A stretch of 64,000 bases of DNA from Hysterangium stoloniferum (Eukaryota > Basidiomycota > Agaricomycetes > Hysterangiales > Hysterangiaceae). Position numbers and translations under genes: made by a program. The notes under the pieces were generated by a model. It was not told where the DNA came from. It saw nothing but the letters and a program-made list of their open reading frames with translations, and did no database searches. Location: positions 115,182-179,181 of the forward strand of contig WHVD01000164.1 of the NCBI GenBank assembly GCA_015178975.1. The letters run 5' to 3'. Shown here one piece after another: positions 44,988 to 55,719 of this stretch. Numbering within the stretch: the first letter of the stretch is position 1; every line of letters begins with the position of its first letter.

Positions 44988-45756
44988 TCATGTAAGTCCC
45001 AGAAATCCCCTGACATTAGTGGCAGTAGTGGGCTGGGGCCAGTTGATGATATGCTCTGTCTTGCGAGCATCTGGGTGGATCCCTGCACCTGAAAGGTGGT
45101 GGCCAAGGAAAGATATTTCAGTTGCAAAGAGGGTAGACTTATCTGGGTTACAGTACAGCTTGGCTGCCCAGAGTGCCTGTAATACCATTGCCACATTTTG
45201 TTCGTGTTCTTCTAGACCATATGATAATGTTGTCTAGATACACATGGTAGATCTTGCCCAAGAGGTGACATAAGGCATCAGTCATACGTCTCTGATGTGT
45301 GGATGGTGCATTGCAACCTCCCATGGGCATTACTGTCCACTCGTAGAGCCCCCAAGGGGTGCGCACTGCTGTGAGATGTATGTCGTCTGGGTGTACCCTG
45401 GTCTGGAAGAAGGAGTTGGTCATGTCCAGCTTCCCGAAGATTATCCCTTGACCACAGTCTGAAAGAATATCGTCCACCTGAGGGAGGGGGTACTTGTCAC
45501 GAATGGTGTTCTGGTTCAGTTCTCGGTAGTCATTTACCCAACATGGTGGAATGTCCAAGGTTGGGACCCCATTGCGGTATTTGGGAACACAAAAGGCTGG
45601 GGAGGCATATTCTGAGGAGGATGGTCGAAGGTGTCCTGCTGCTAGATGTTCCTCAAGTAAGAATTTCCAGGCATCGTGGAATTTCTTTGGGGCTGAATAT
45701 CCTCGCCCAGTTGTAACCTTGGAGGTGTCCTTTAGGTGTATGCGGTGGTAGATACA
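44988..45756 (-). pseudogene. gypsy-5 reverse transcriptase
   Basis: The minus frame 45558-45148 gives NDYRELNQNTIRDKYPLPQV, IFGKLDMTNSFFQTRVHPDD and VYLDNIIIWS. The second catalytic aspartate is Asn, as a G-to-A change (GAC to AAC) would produce, and should inactivate the enzyme. The upstream fingers (EEHLAAGHLRPSSSEYASPA) lie in another frame up to 45755. Tc1-A is inserted just beyond. Confidence 0.85.
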
Positions 45757-45758
45757 TA

Positions 45759-47340
45759 CAGTGACTCAAAAAACCCTTCCAATGTTTGGTACTTCAGATG
45801 TATATCCTTGATAACTTAGAGGAGAAAATTGCAAAAATATCAAAAATATTTTTGAATATGCTCTATCATATCTAGATTGTTGAAATACAATGCCATTACA
45901 TAAGCTCCAAATATGGAAATACTACAAATATATATATACAGGAGACTCATTGGAAGGGTTTTTTGGCCAACAACTCTGACCCACAAAACTACTAATATTC
46001 AGTACTTAGTATGGCTGTCCTTTGCCTTAAACACACCTGCAACCCTTCTAGGTATACTCTCAATCAAATTCTGACACACCTCTACATCAATCTTGTTCCA
46101 CTCCTCCTCCACCCTCTCCCACAACTCCAGTATCCCTTAGCCTCCTCTTTTTATGATCCCACAAGTATTCAATGGGGTTGAGGTCTGGAAACTGTGCTGG
46201 CCATGGGAGGACATTAAAATCATTATCTTGAAACCAAGTTTGGGCCTTCTTGCAGGTGTGTTCAGGGTCATGATCTTGCTGAAAGATGACATTACCCACA
46301 TATTTTCCATAATAGCTGAGGCTGGCTTGAAGATTCTCCTCCATAATCTTGAGATAAAGGTACCCATCCATCCTCTCATCTATCTTGAAAGAATACCCAG
46401 GTCCTTCCCACAGCATGTAGCCCCATAATATCACAAATCCATCTCCAAACCTCACAAAAATTCTCTTCCAATGAGTCTCCTATATATAAATATTTGTAGT
46501 ATTTCCATATTTGGAGCTTATGTAATCGCACTGTATTTCCATTATAGATATGATAGAGCATATTCACAAATATCTTTGATATTTTTGCATTTTTATTCTC
46601 TGAGTTATCAGGGATGTAAATCTGAAGTACCAAACATTGGAAGGGTTATTGAGGCACCCCCAACCATATTGAGACTATTGCACACAGTTTGGGTACAGAT
46701 GACTGGTTGATGACATTCTTAAGAGCTTTGGCCACATCAAAAGCAGTGTCAGCCTTCCCAGAGCTGATGAGATGCTGTGCATAGTGAATATTGATAGGGG
46801 AAAGCTTGGAGGACTTAGAGAGATGACAACAATGCTTGGAGTAAAGTCTAAAGACTGTGCCAATGCCATAACCAGTAGGAGCTGCAATGTGGATAGCTGT
46901 ATGGCCAGCATCAAGCAGTGAGAGGATATGATTCTGGCTGGCAAGAGACAAAGTGCACATTTTGGGAATTGGGACATTGCTAGTTGCAAAAGGCCATGTA
47001 TTTATACTCCAGCACAATGTGGTTATGTGACATCATGTGACATCACGTGATTTTGTTGATAGGACCCAGTTGGAGGTGAACAATCAACAAGGTCACATGA
47101 CTATAAGTATTTATAGTCATCAAGGCTGCCAGCCAAAAAACCCTTCCAATGAGTCTCCTGTATATATATATTTGTAGTATTTCCATATTTGGAGCTTATG
47201 TAATGAAATTATATTTCCACAATCTATATATGATAGAGCATGCTCAAAAATATTTTTGATATTTCTGCATTTTTATCCTCTGAGTTATCAAGGATATACA
47301 TCTGAAGTACCAAACATTGGAAGGGTTTTTTGAGTCACTG
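45759..47340 (-). mobile_element. Tc1/mariner element Tc1-A
   Basis: Ends CAGTGACTCAAAAAACCC and its complement, with TA at 45757-45758 and 47341-47342. The terminal inverted repeats are about 209 bases, and each is itself closed by an inner inverted copy of the AAAACCCTTCCAATG word. The 1582-base element sits in gypsy-5 pol. A third repeat copy lies inside at about 46465-46660. Confidence 0.9.
46087..47017 (-). pseudogene. Tc1-A transposase, interrupted
   Basis: The N-terminal part (47017-46646) has the helix-turn-helix region (LSLASQNHILSLLDAGHTAI, GIGTVFRLYSKHC). The C-terminal part (46455-46087) has VIFQQDHDPEHTCKKAQTWF with the second catalytic Asp and FPDLNPIEYLWD with the third acidic residue. 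The middle with the first Asp is replaced by a terminal-repeat copy. Cut-and-paste activity is lost. Confidence 0.85.
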
Positions 47341-48229
47341 TATGTGTGGGGATGTCCGCAGTATCGGGTAATCTTACTGGGAAACAATCGGCAAAGGTCT
47401 GTTTGAATTCCACCTTCTTTCTTGCCAATGTGTCTGGCAAGCAAGGGTCTCAATAAATTCTCGCACAGCTACCATGATGGGGGCTGGTACCAGATATCCA
47501 GCTAGCCAGCTAGTGGTGGCTCGGATGCTGGCTTTCTGGGGCTAGATCGGTGGGTTATCTTTATTGGTTTCTCTGTGGGCCTTGTGCTGTGTTTGGTGTG
47601 GGGATCCTCGGGTTGGTGAGATCATAACCCAACCTCTTATCACATGCAGTTCACTCTGCAGTGTCGATCACAACATGGTGGGAGGAAAGGAATGGCATTC
47701 CAAGAATAAGAGGTACAGGTAAACCAACATTTATTTTTGCCCTAAAAATTGCTGACTGCCACATCCCCCTTCCTGAGGTAACCTGTATCTTAACAAATTC
47801 TCCACACTTCAAGGGTGTTTCGGACAGCGATGATAAGTTGTCTTCTTCTATGGGTAGTGGAAAACGGTGGAGGCCTAATTGTGACACTAGGTCATCACTA
47901 ATCACTGTAGAGGGGCAACTGATGTCAAGGAGGGCTCTTATTTGGAGGGGAAACTCGGAAATGAGTGGTGCCATAAGGTCCACTGGAGCGTAGAGATGTG
48001 GAACTGTGAAGGGGGAATGTGATGTGAAAGTAACGCACGTGTCAGTCTCCTCATCCAGGTATTCTTCAATCCTGGCTATGGCGAGACCAGCAAGAGTATG
48101 GGGTGCAGCGGCTTGAGCCATTGATACTGTGAGTGTTTTGTAAGTTGTAGCGTCAGGCCATGAATTATTGGCTTTCATTGGGCAAGTGTCTGATTGATGT
48201 CCTGCATAGAAGAACGGCACCATGTGCAT
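47341..48229 (-). pseudogene. gypsy-5 protease region
   Basis: The minus frame 48229-47651 includes IRALLDISCPSTVISDDLVS, where D-S-G of an aspartic protease has become D-I-S, and VPLILGMPFLSSHHVVIDTA, the conserved second hydrophobic part. Between 47341 and 47650 only broken linker is seen. Confidence 0.75.
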
Positions 48230-49032
48230 CCCTCGTAGTCTACAAGAAGCTTCCTCTCTTCATCAGTCAGCCTGGGGAGTTTCACACTAGGGGCCTTGTT
48301 GGTGAAATTAGAACTAGAGGGAGGGTCTGAAAGTCGTGAGGCTAGGTCTTTCCTTTCATTGCGATGGAGAGTGTGGGCAGCATTGTTGGTGAGGATCTGT
48401 TCTTGGACAATTTCCTGTTGCTCACGAACACATTCATCACACTCCTTTACTTCGCTAGCCCAGTTCGCAAGTTCTGTCAAGGAAATAGGCTCAACAAGGA
48501 GGTTACATTTCAGTGCTTTGTCTAAATTGGCCTCAAGTTGTATTTTCAAGGCAGCTGCTGAGAGTGCAAACGATTTGGCTGAAGTGGTGAGGATTGTGTT
48601 AAGATTTTCCATCTCGATTTTCCAGTCTATAAATTTTTGTCCACCTTGATGGGTGGTGAGGATCCTTTCCCGAATAAGGTGTGCCCAGTTTTTTTCGAGG
48701 GTGATGGATGTGAGTTCTTCAAGGTATTTCTCCAGGGTGAGGGCATCAATTCGTGTTTGATCACCCTGGTACCAGGCCATAAGTCGTGGCTCCATCATTG
48801 CATCTGCTACATAGCTGATGATCTCTTCGGGTTTCTTCTCTCCAAACTTCATGTATCAGTGGCAAGCGGTTGACCAATTTTGGTGTACAAGAGGTGTATA
48901 TTGTCCAGCTGTAAGCATCGGGCATTCTTTTAGCTTGCTGACCTTTACGTCTGCTGCGGACTCAGTTCTTTCAGTCTGTGGCATCTTTTGCTTCTTGCTT
49001 TGGTGTGTTGGCAGTGACATGTAGTGTGGGAG
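48175..49032 (-). pseudogene. gypsy-5 gag
   Basis: The minus frame 48852-48175 (225 codons) is a capsid-like helical protein (ALTLEKYLEELTSITLEKNW, GGQKFIDWKIEMENLN). It ends in CTWC, whose His/Cys partners (AGHQSDTCPMK) lie in the next frame, so the zinc knuckle is split by a frame shift near 48205. Upstream, a TGA (48850s) divides it from an N-terminal part ending at Tc1-B. Confidence 0.8.
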
Positions 49033-49034
49033 GT

Positions 49035-50638
49035 ACAGTGAGAGACAAAACCCTTCCAATGATTTTTAGTTGTACAAAGATTCTTGAATAACTCAAGAAC
49101 CACTGTAGATACAGACCTGAAATTTGGTGGTTGGTTAGGTCTATATGTTATCTATATGCCATTAAAATATTATGACATAAGCACTGGTATTTTCCATGCT
49201 ATAAATAAAATAATAATAAAATCACATTGGAAGGGTTTTGTCCCTGGTATAAAAAGAACACAAATCAAACAATCTAGTACTTGGTATAGCCTCCATTGGC
49301 CTTCAAAACAGCCTCAACTCTTCTAGGCATACTCTCTATCAAATTCTGACAAGTAGAGGCAGGGATCTTCTCCCACTCTGTCTAAACTCCTCCCACAACT
49401 CATGAATACTCTTAGGTGCCACTTCATACTCTCCCAGCCTCTTTTTGAGGTAATACCAGAGGTGTTCAATTGGATAAGGTCAGCAGACTGAGGTGGTCAT
49501 ACCATGACCACAAATCCATTATCTTTAAACCAATTGGTGGCCTTCTTGCTCTTGTGTTTGGGATCATTATCTTGCTGAAAGACCACATCTTCTGTGTTCT
49601 TGCCATAATACTTCATGATTGCTTGAAGTTCATCTTCCAGAATGCTAACATAAAGGTCAGCATCCATCCTTCCATTAATTTTGGTGGAATATTCTGGTCC
49701 TTCCCACAATATACAGCTTCACAACATCAGATTTCCTCCTCCAAACCTGACTGTACCTTCAACCACCCTATCACTGAGCCCCTCTCCTGCCCTTTTCCAT
49801 ACCTACTTCCTCCCATCTGACCCCAAACAATTGATTTTTGTCTCATCTAACCAAACAAACCTCTTCCAATCATCCACAGTCCAGTCCTTGTGTCCCAGAG
49901 CAAAGCCCATCCTTGCCTTCCTATGCCTCTTAGTGAGTAAAGGCCTTTTTCTCTTCACCACAGCTCTCATTCCAGCTCTCTTGAGTGCTCTATGAAAATT
50001 CTTCACTGAAATAAACTCTCCAGTCATATTTTGAAGGATTTTGGTGACCTCAGTGGCATGTTCTGCCTTCTGAGAAGTGATTTGTTAGAGGGAATAATGA
50101 ATATCTGAGGGAGAAAGCTTGCATGGATGGCCACCAGGTGCTTTGGAAAGTGATGGGCAATGAGTAAAGTGAATTCTGGATATAGTAAATTGACCTCTGC
50201 CAGTGATTGCAGAGATCTGAAAAGCAGAGTTGCCCTTATTGAGCAAAATGAAAATGTGGCTAACCTGAGGAGGAGTAAGAGCTTTCATGGTGTAGAATGT
50301 TGAGTTGTGGGGATGTTGTTGAACTAGAAAGTGAACAGCTATATATATATCTAATTTTGACAGGTCACATGATTTTTATTTGCACTTCTTTGCATATAAT
50401 CAATAATGTTTTGTGCTGATCATGTGACTGGGACAAAACCCTTCCAATGTGATTTTATTATTATTTTATTTATAGCATGGGAAATACTAATACTTATGTC
50501 ATAATATTTTAAGGGCATATAGATAACATGTAGACCTAACTAACCACCAAATCTCAAGTCTGTATCTACAGTGGTTCTTGAGTTATTTAAGAATCTTTGT
50601 ACAACTAAAAATCATTGGAAGGGTTTTGTCCCTCACTG
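49035..50638 (-). mobile_element. Tc1/mariner element Tc1-B
   Basis: Ends CAGTGAGAGACAAAACCC on the left and the complement of CAGTGAGGGACAAAACCC on the right, with TA at 49033-49034 and 50639-50640. Terminal repeats are about 210 bases; each has an inner inverted copy of ACAAAACCCTTCCAAT. The 1604-base element interrupts the gag N-terminus of gypsy-5. Confidence 0.92.
49330..50288 (-). pseudogene. Tc1-B transposase, nearly full length
   Basis: Begins MKALTPPQVSHIFILLNKGN (helix-turn-helix) and runs on through one in-frame stop after SDIHYSL. RFVWLDETKIN supplies the first catalytic Asp and VVFQQDNDPKHKSKKATNWF the second. The third motif is decayed: SADLIQLN stands where D-L-N-P-I-E is expected, after a stop. 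Total about 320 codons, near the usual Tc1 length. Confidence 0.85.
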
Positions 50639-50640
50639 TA

Positions 50641-50877
50641 TATTTGTCCTACAGGATATTCAGTGTCTGTGTCTGTGTCAGTTCCTGAAGGGTCAGGCTC
50701 CATTGGTAGAGGTGTTGGGGGTGCAGATGGGCTGAGTGTATCGTTTGTGAAGGGGTTTACGAGGAGGGGAGGTCCAAGCTGGCATCTCCATCTTGTTTCA
50801 GAGCATGTGAGCAGTGGTGTTGGTGTTGATGGTAACCAAGGCACGGTGGCCAGAATTTGTCATTGTCAAAAAAAAAG
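50641..50877 (-). pseudogene. gypsy-5 leader and gag N-terminus
   Basis: The minus frame from 50844 reads MPWLPSTPTPLLTCSETRWR and a D-T repeat before meeting Tc1-B. Removing Tc1-B joins it to the frame continuing at 49032. No standard tRNA primer site is visible next to the LTR; self-priming as in some chromoviruses is possible. Confidence 0.55.
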
Positions 50878-51250
50878 TGTAATGCTGAGGTATCAGCCTC
50901 ACTCAGTTGGTAACAGACAGGACAAAAGTATCGTGTTGTGAGTGGTTTTCACTAGCTTTACAGATGTACACTGTATCTAATTTACAGGAGTCGGAACCAT
51001 TGAATGTTCATGACGACAGAATTAAAAAAAGGAGAAACCGGGGTTCTATAATGTGGTGGTCAAGGAGATGAGAAGGGATTCGAGATCCTGATCCAGTTCC
51101 ACCAGGCATATGTATCACTAGGGGAATGGCTGTTGATGGAGCCCAATAGTGGGTTGGGACTCAGTGACACGGGCAATTGGTAAGTCGGCCAGGGGTGGCA
51201 AGTGGTCAATGATGCGGCTCTGCATGTGTGGTAAGATGGCCAGGATTACA
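50878..51250 (-). mobile_element. gypsy-5 5' LTR (LTR-E)
   Basis: Begins TGTAATGCTGAGG and ends CAGGATTACA, 373 bases. Together with 42458-42830 it bounds a complete gypsy-5 of 8793 bases including its own insertions. CTGGT follows directly at 51251, completing the target duplication. Confidence 0.95.
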
Positions 51251-51790
51251 CTGGTGGCATGATGCGCTCGCATGTCCAGCCCTGATGCATTCCCTCTTAC
51301 CTCGTGTGGTCCTGGACTTACATATTTATGTTGATGCTTCCACATCTTGGGGATTTGACCTCATTGTTGGCTCGAAATGGGCAGCCTGGCATTTGCAGGA
51401 GGGTTGGGCAGCACATGGGTGGGACATTGGTTGGGCCAAATGTATTCCTCTGGAACTCACTCTCCACTGGTTGGATCACCAGTTGTACACTAACATGGAA
51501 TTTATTATTCATGGGGATAACACTGGTGTTATTGGGGCCTTCCACTGGGGTTGTTCGCGCAATCTGCAATGCAATGCTTCTCTCAGACATATGGCAGCTT
51601 CCCTTTTCCCAGCAAATAACATTGTCTCCCCTCTCTATGTTCCCTCTACTGACAATTTGGCTGACCCAATTTCCCACAGCATTTTTGGTTCCCAAGTTGA
51701 GAGGTTGCATCCTCAGTTTCAGCTCCCACCCCCTTACCTCCTTTATGTCTAGTTCCATTGCTGGTGCACATGTTTGTGCACATGCTGCAA
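51251..51790 (+). pseudogene. DIRS-like RNase H
   Basis: The plus frame 51228-51752 continues the DIRS gene beyond gypsy-5: VLDLHIYVDASTSWGFDLIV with the first Asp, KCIPLELTLHWLDH with the Glu, IHGDNTGVIGAFHWGCSRN with an Asp, and VPSTDNLADPISHSI with the last Asp. This order is characteristic of DIRS RNase H domains. Confidence 0.8.
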
Positions 51791-53790
51791 CATCTGAGAT
51801 GGAGGGAGTTGGGGCCACTCCCTCATTGCCACACTCACTTGTTCACTTTAGACAGCCCTGATATTCCACTGATCCCTTCTCAACTATCTCTCCTTCAATT
51901 CTTCACCCACATGTCCTTGCCAAAGATCAGTTTCTGACATGGCTCACACCTTTTGCAATCACACATCATGCTCATCTCTCCACACACTTTTCTGCATTTT
52001 TTATTGCACAGTGGCATTCAGTCATGTTGTCATCCTTAACAGACGATTCCCTTGCTGGCATCTCTGAGACTGACTAAATGCCAGCTTCTGAGGATCACCT
52101 TTCCCTTTTTGTTACATCCCAAGGGGCTGGCTTAGTTGGGGGTGGTACAGTCAAGAAGTGGCTGCAAGGGATTCACTTTTGGCACATCCTCAATTGGGCC
52201 CATTGGTTGGGTGGTGCTTTGTTGGCCCACACTATCAAAGGCATCACACCTCTTGTGCCAGATTCTGCCTTCTTACCCAAATGCGAAGCTCTGACCATTG
52301 CACATGTGCAGGCTCTGGCCCATCATTTGGATCTTTGTGATTCATTTGATGTCACTGTGTTCGCTGTCACATGTGTTGCCTTCTGGTCTTCCTGTCACCT
52401 TGGTGAACTCACGATTAAGGCCATGGGGAATTTTGACCCTATCTTTCCTCTCGCAGTGTTCCTTTTTCTATGGGTGTTACTTCCATGAATATTGCTTTCG
52501 CTAAATTTCATATTCCATGGTCCAAAACTCGCCTTCACCGTGGCGATGACATTAACATTACTGATACAGGTGATGATCCCAGTCCCTACTGTGCTCTCCT
52601 TGCATATTTTCATGTCAATCATGACATTTGTTAAGAGCAGAAACTGACGGATGTCGGCTGGCCGACTGGGACTGAACGGAAGGACTTGGTTTCAGCTTAT
52701 GTGCTGCACCCTTGCAGGTTACCATCGGGTGTCCTTAAATTTCGGGCAGGCAAAAACTAGTCCTATCAAGTAAACCTCTCAGTAAACTACCGATCGGAAA
52801 CTGAAGGATAAGTCGAGGGTTGGGTTGGAGAGTCAGAGACTGAGAGTCAGAGACTGAGAGTTGCGGACTGGGAGTCGGAGACTGAGACAGTCGGAGACTG
52901 GGAGAGTCGGAGATTAGAGGTTGAAGTCGTAAATGTAGGTTGAATCGTAAATCAGATGGAGTCGGAATGTGGTGGTCGTGAATAGATAATGGAGTCGGAA
53001 ATTAGAGGGTATCTAAGTCGATCTAAGTCGATATTCTAAGTCGATATTCTGATTGTCTAGTAGTTACATTACAACGGGTCTTATATACGAGTTATCGGTG
53101 TCTAGAAACTACTAACTAAGGGAAGAGCGGAAAACGGCATTGACAAATAAGCTTGACTAGGAACCAGAAGGTTACGATAAGATCGGAAGCCGAGATTTAG
53201 CCGAGAGCGGGATTATGAGAAAAGGGAATAGTCCACCGGGTACAAGTATATACGGGCATATGTGAAACATAGAGTAAAACGGATCATCATAATGAAAGGG
53301 GACGTATCAAAGCATAACCAGATGGTAGAGTATATTTTGACAGGGGCGTAAATGGGGTTTGATCGCCATGAAGGTATACGTCAGTGTCGGTGTTCCGAAG
53401 GTTGCCGAAATGATGACTTGATTAATAAATTGGAACATCGAAAGACTGCAGTATTCTCGGGGACCATCGGGTTGCGACACGGGTTACAACATGGTAGTAA
53501 CAACATTCCACCCAATGCCCCCCTTTTTGTGTGGAAAACTCCCACTGGCTATGCTCCAATGTGCAAATTGTGGATTTTGTAACATTGTTATGAAATCTGG
53601 ACACTTGTGGGTTTGGTTTGCCCCTACACAAGGGTCATGCATTTCGCATTGGAGGCACTACTCATCTCCTTCTGATGGATGTTAATCCTTTTATTGTGAT
53701 GTCAGTATGCTGATGGACTTCTTCCTCCTTCTTAGCATATTGGTGGCATTGTGATAAGATTCTTGCCTCCTTTGTTGGTGTCTCTTTGCA
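51791..53790 (+). pseudogene. DIRS-like tyrosine recombinase, split by LTR-A
   Basis: The N-terminal core-binding part lies at 51880-52320 (FLTWLTPFAITHHAHL, GTVKKWLQGIHFWHILN). The catalytic part shows AFWSSCHLGELT near 52380, where a family Arg (C-R-L-G-E-L) is replaced by His, then GHAFRIGGTTHLLL with the H-X-X-R box (53636-53647) and a candidate nucleophile Tyr in LAYWW (53738-53740). A TGA at 53711 and several frame breaks kill it. The recombinase would integrate a circular cDNA without target duplication. Confidence 0.75.
52629..53502 (-). mobile_element. Solo LTR-A with target duplication ACATT
   Basis: Begins TGTTAAGAGCAG and ends TAGTAACA, 874 bases, flanked by ACATT at 52624-52628 and 53503-53507. 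It splits the tyrosine recombinase gene between VNHD and IPPNAPLFVWKTPTGYA. Confidence 0.95.
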
Positions 53791-53974
53791 GGACCAACAG
53801 TCAGTACACTGTGCCATGGCTACTTCCATACCATGATGTTACCATGATGTATTTTTCAACTCATTCTAAGATTATTTATCTCACTGCTTTTGCTTATTCT
53901 CTCACTGTTATATTTATTTATTTTGGGGGAGTTGGCATGGATGTAGGAACAAGCCGACTGTGTGGGGGTAGATG

Positions 53975-54107
53975 GGAAGTGGCATGTTCCTCCATCTCAC
54001 ACTTGGGCTGTTTGACTGCTGGTGAGTGGACAGGCAATCCCCCTCCTCCCCCGTCATCCATTTAAGGTCCAATTGTCAGTGACAGGTGATGGCACTGATT
54101 AGTCAGC
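53975..54107 (+). repeat. DIRS repeat B1
   Basis: 133 bases from GGAAGTGGCATGTTCC to GATTAGTCAGC, repeated at 54272-54405 with about ten changes. It lies directly before A2, as expected for the B1-A2-B2 arrangement. Confidence 0.85.
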
Positions 54108-54232
54108 TATACTTACTGAACCCACTGTGAACAATGAGAGCTTCAGGATCAGAAGGTGCTGACTAAGGTGGAAACAAGGCACCTACTTCAGATAACATAC
54201 TACCTACTCGTCTGCTCGAGTAGAATCTTTTT
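54108..54232 (+). repeat. DIRS repeat A2
   Basis: Copy of A1 (39044-39167). It immediately follows B1, whose last bases GTCAGC meet TATACTTACTG. Confidence 0.85.
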
Positions 54233-54271
54233 CCTTCCCTCCCAACCCTTTAGTCTCTTGATGGATGAACT

Positions 54272-54405
54272 GGAAGTGGCATGTTCCTCCATCTCACACT
54301 TGGGCTGTTTGTCTGCTGGTGAGCAGACAGGCAATCCCCCTCCTCCCCCCATCATCCATTTAAGGTCCAATCGTCAGCTATAGGTGATGGCACCGATTAG
54401 TCAGC
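54272..54405 (+). repeat. DIRS repeat B2
   Basis: Copy of B1, ending GATTAGTCAGC at 54405, taken as the right end of the DIRS-like element. About 40 bases of pyrimidine-rich sequence separate it from A2. Confidence 0.8.
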
Positions 54406-54414
54406 ACAGTTAAC

Positions 54415-54643
54415 TAGAGTACCCACCAGGACCCATGCATGTCAAACCTGTCTATATCCAACTCTGTCCCAAGTACCAGTTCACTGGACTCTGCCCAGAC
54501 AACCCATCAGCTCTCTAACTGAGCTCCATTCCCATTATGGTCAAATGACCTGTCATGTTTCAAACCCTGCTCTTGTTCCATTCCATCCCTAACACCTAGT
54601 TTGATGTTTACTTGTCTTGTTTCATGATTACTTGTTTTGATTG
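54415..54643 (+). mobile_element. LTR-B fragment
   Basis: Resembles the first half of LTR-B (CCCATTCCCATTATGG region, GACCTGTCATG, CATCCCTAACACCTAG). It ends where a complete LTR-B starts at 54644 and lacks its own second half. Confidence 0.65.
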
Positions 54644-55382
54644 TGTTAGGACCAGAAACCCCGCCAGGCTCTGGACCCTATCTTAGATGCACCCAACTCT
54701 TTATACCAGGTTACAGTTACCTGGAAAACCCGCTGGGCTCTGGACCCTGTCCTATAGGCACCTGATCCTCTGTGTCTTGTGCATCAGTCATTGGACAACT
54801 TGCCAGGACCTGCACATGTGGAAACTGTCTATGTCCAACTCCATTTCACACACCAGTCACCAGACTCCACCCAGACAACCTGTCAGCTCTCTAACTGACC
54901 CCTGTCCCCATTATGGTCAAAGGACCTGTCATGTTTCAGACTCCACCTCTGTTCCACTCCATCCCTAACACCTAGTTTGGTGGTTACTTGTCTTGTTTCA
55001 TGATTACTTGTTTTGGTTTTGTTATTCCCAGATTTGGTGTTACATACATTCCACAGTCTATATAGTCTAGCTAATGTTGTGCATACAATCTGATAAGAAA
55101 ATCAACTAAATTCTCCCCCAATAACATAGCATATATCCCACTCTATCTCTCATCCTTGAAACACAATGCTATCAACCACATCAGAGCCCTTGGGCTTTCT
55201 CACCAACCTCCCAACCTATTGACCTATCAACTACTCCCAGACTCCCTGGGTTTCCCGTCTGCCTGTTTGAAATTGGACACCATGGTCTCATGAGGGTGCA
55301 GCCAATAAGCTGAAGCCAAGTCCTACCAGATTATCTGTGGGTTTCTCCAGAAACCCTCCATGAGCCTGCACATCACTTAACA
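54644..55382 (+). mobile_element. LTR-B copy
   Basis: Begins TGTTAGGACCAGAAACC and ends CACATCACTTAACA. It contains the LTR-B landmarks CAGTCTATATAGTCTAGC and the complement of CTTCAGCTTATTGGCTGC. The flanks GATTG and AAATG do not match, so this is either one end of a lost element or a rearranged copy. Confidence 0.75.
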
Positions 55383-55454
55383 AAATGCAGCAATATGAGC
55401 TGGATGACCACAACAGTGACAGTGACCTTCTGTTTCATTTTCAAAAGGTGAGGT
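55383..55454 (+). other. ATG and splice-donor-like sequence just after an LTR
   Basis: Three bases after the LTR-B end an ATG opens a short acidic frame (MQQYELDDHNSDSDLLFHFQ) ending at CAAAAG followed by GTGAGG, a good donor site. It may be a first exon of a lost gene or of an element; no matching second exon was found. Confidence 0.3.
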
Positions 55455-55719
55455 TATTCATGTCACCATATGGTGGTATCTGGCAATAACATTACTTTGC
55501 ATCCTCCAGATTACTAATCATGCCAAAATGAAGTTTATGTATGTACAATGTTGACAGTATGTATATAGAAAATGGACTGAGTTCTTTTGTATGACTAAGC
55601 TACTGTAACATACTACTTAGTCAAGCATATTCAAATAAACTATGAAAAGTGTGTAGCAAGACCATGAGCATCCACACCACATGTCAATAATGCATCTTAA
55701 GATTCTGTGTATTAACTGA
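55455..55719. other. Unassigned stretch before the satellite
   Basis: AT-rich with no gene recognised. About 55650-55720 recurs inverted at 58860-58910, so it belongs to the large inverted structure. Confidence 0.35.

Noticed and set aside
51318-51818. Minus-strand frame of 166 codons
   Set aside because: The plus strand encodes the DIRS RNase H with ordered acidic residues across the same bases.
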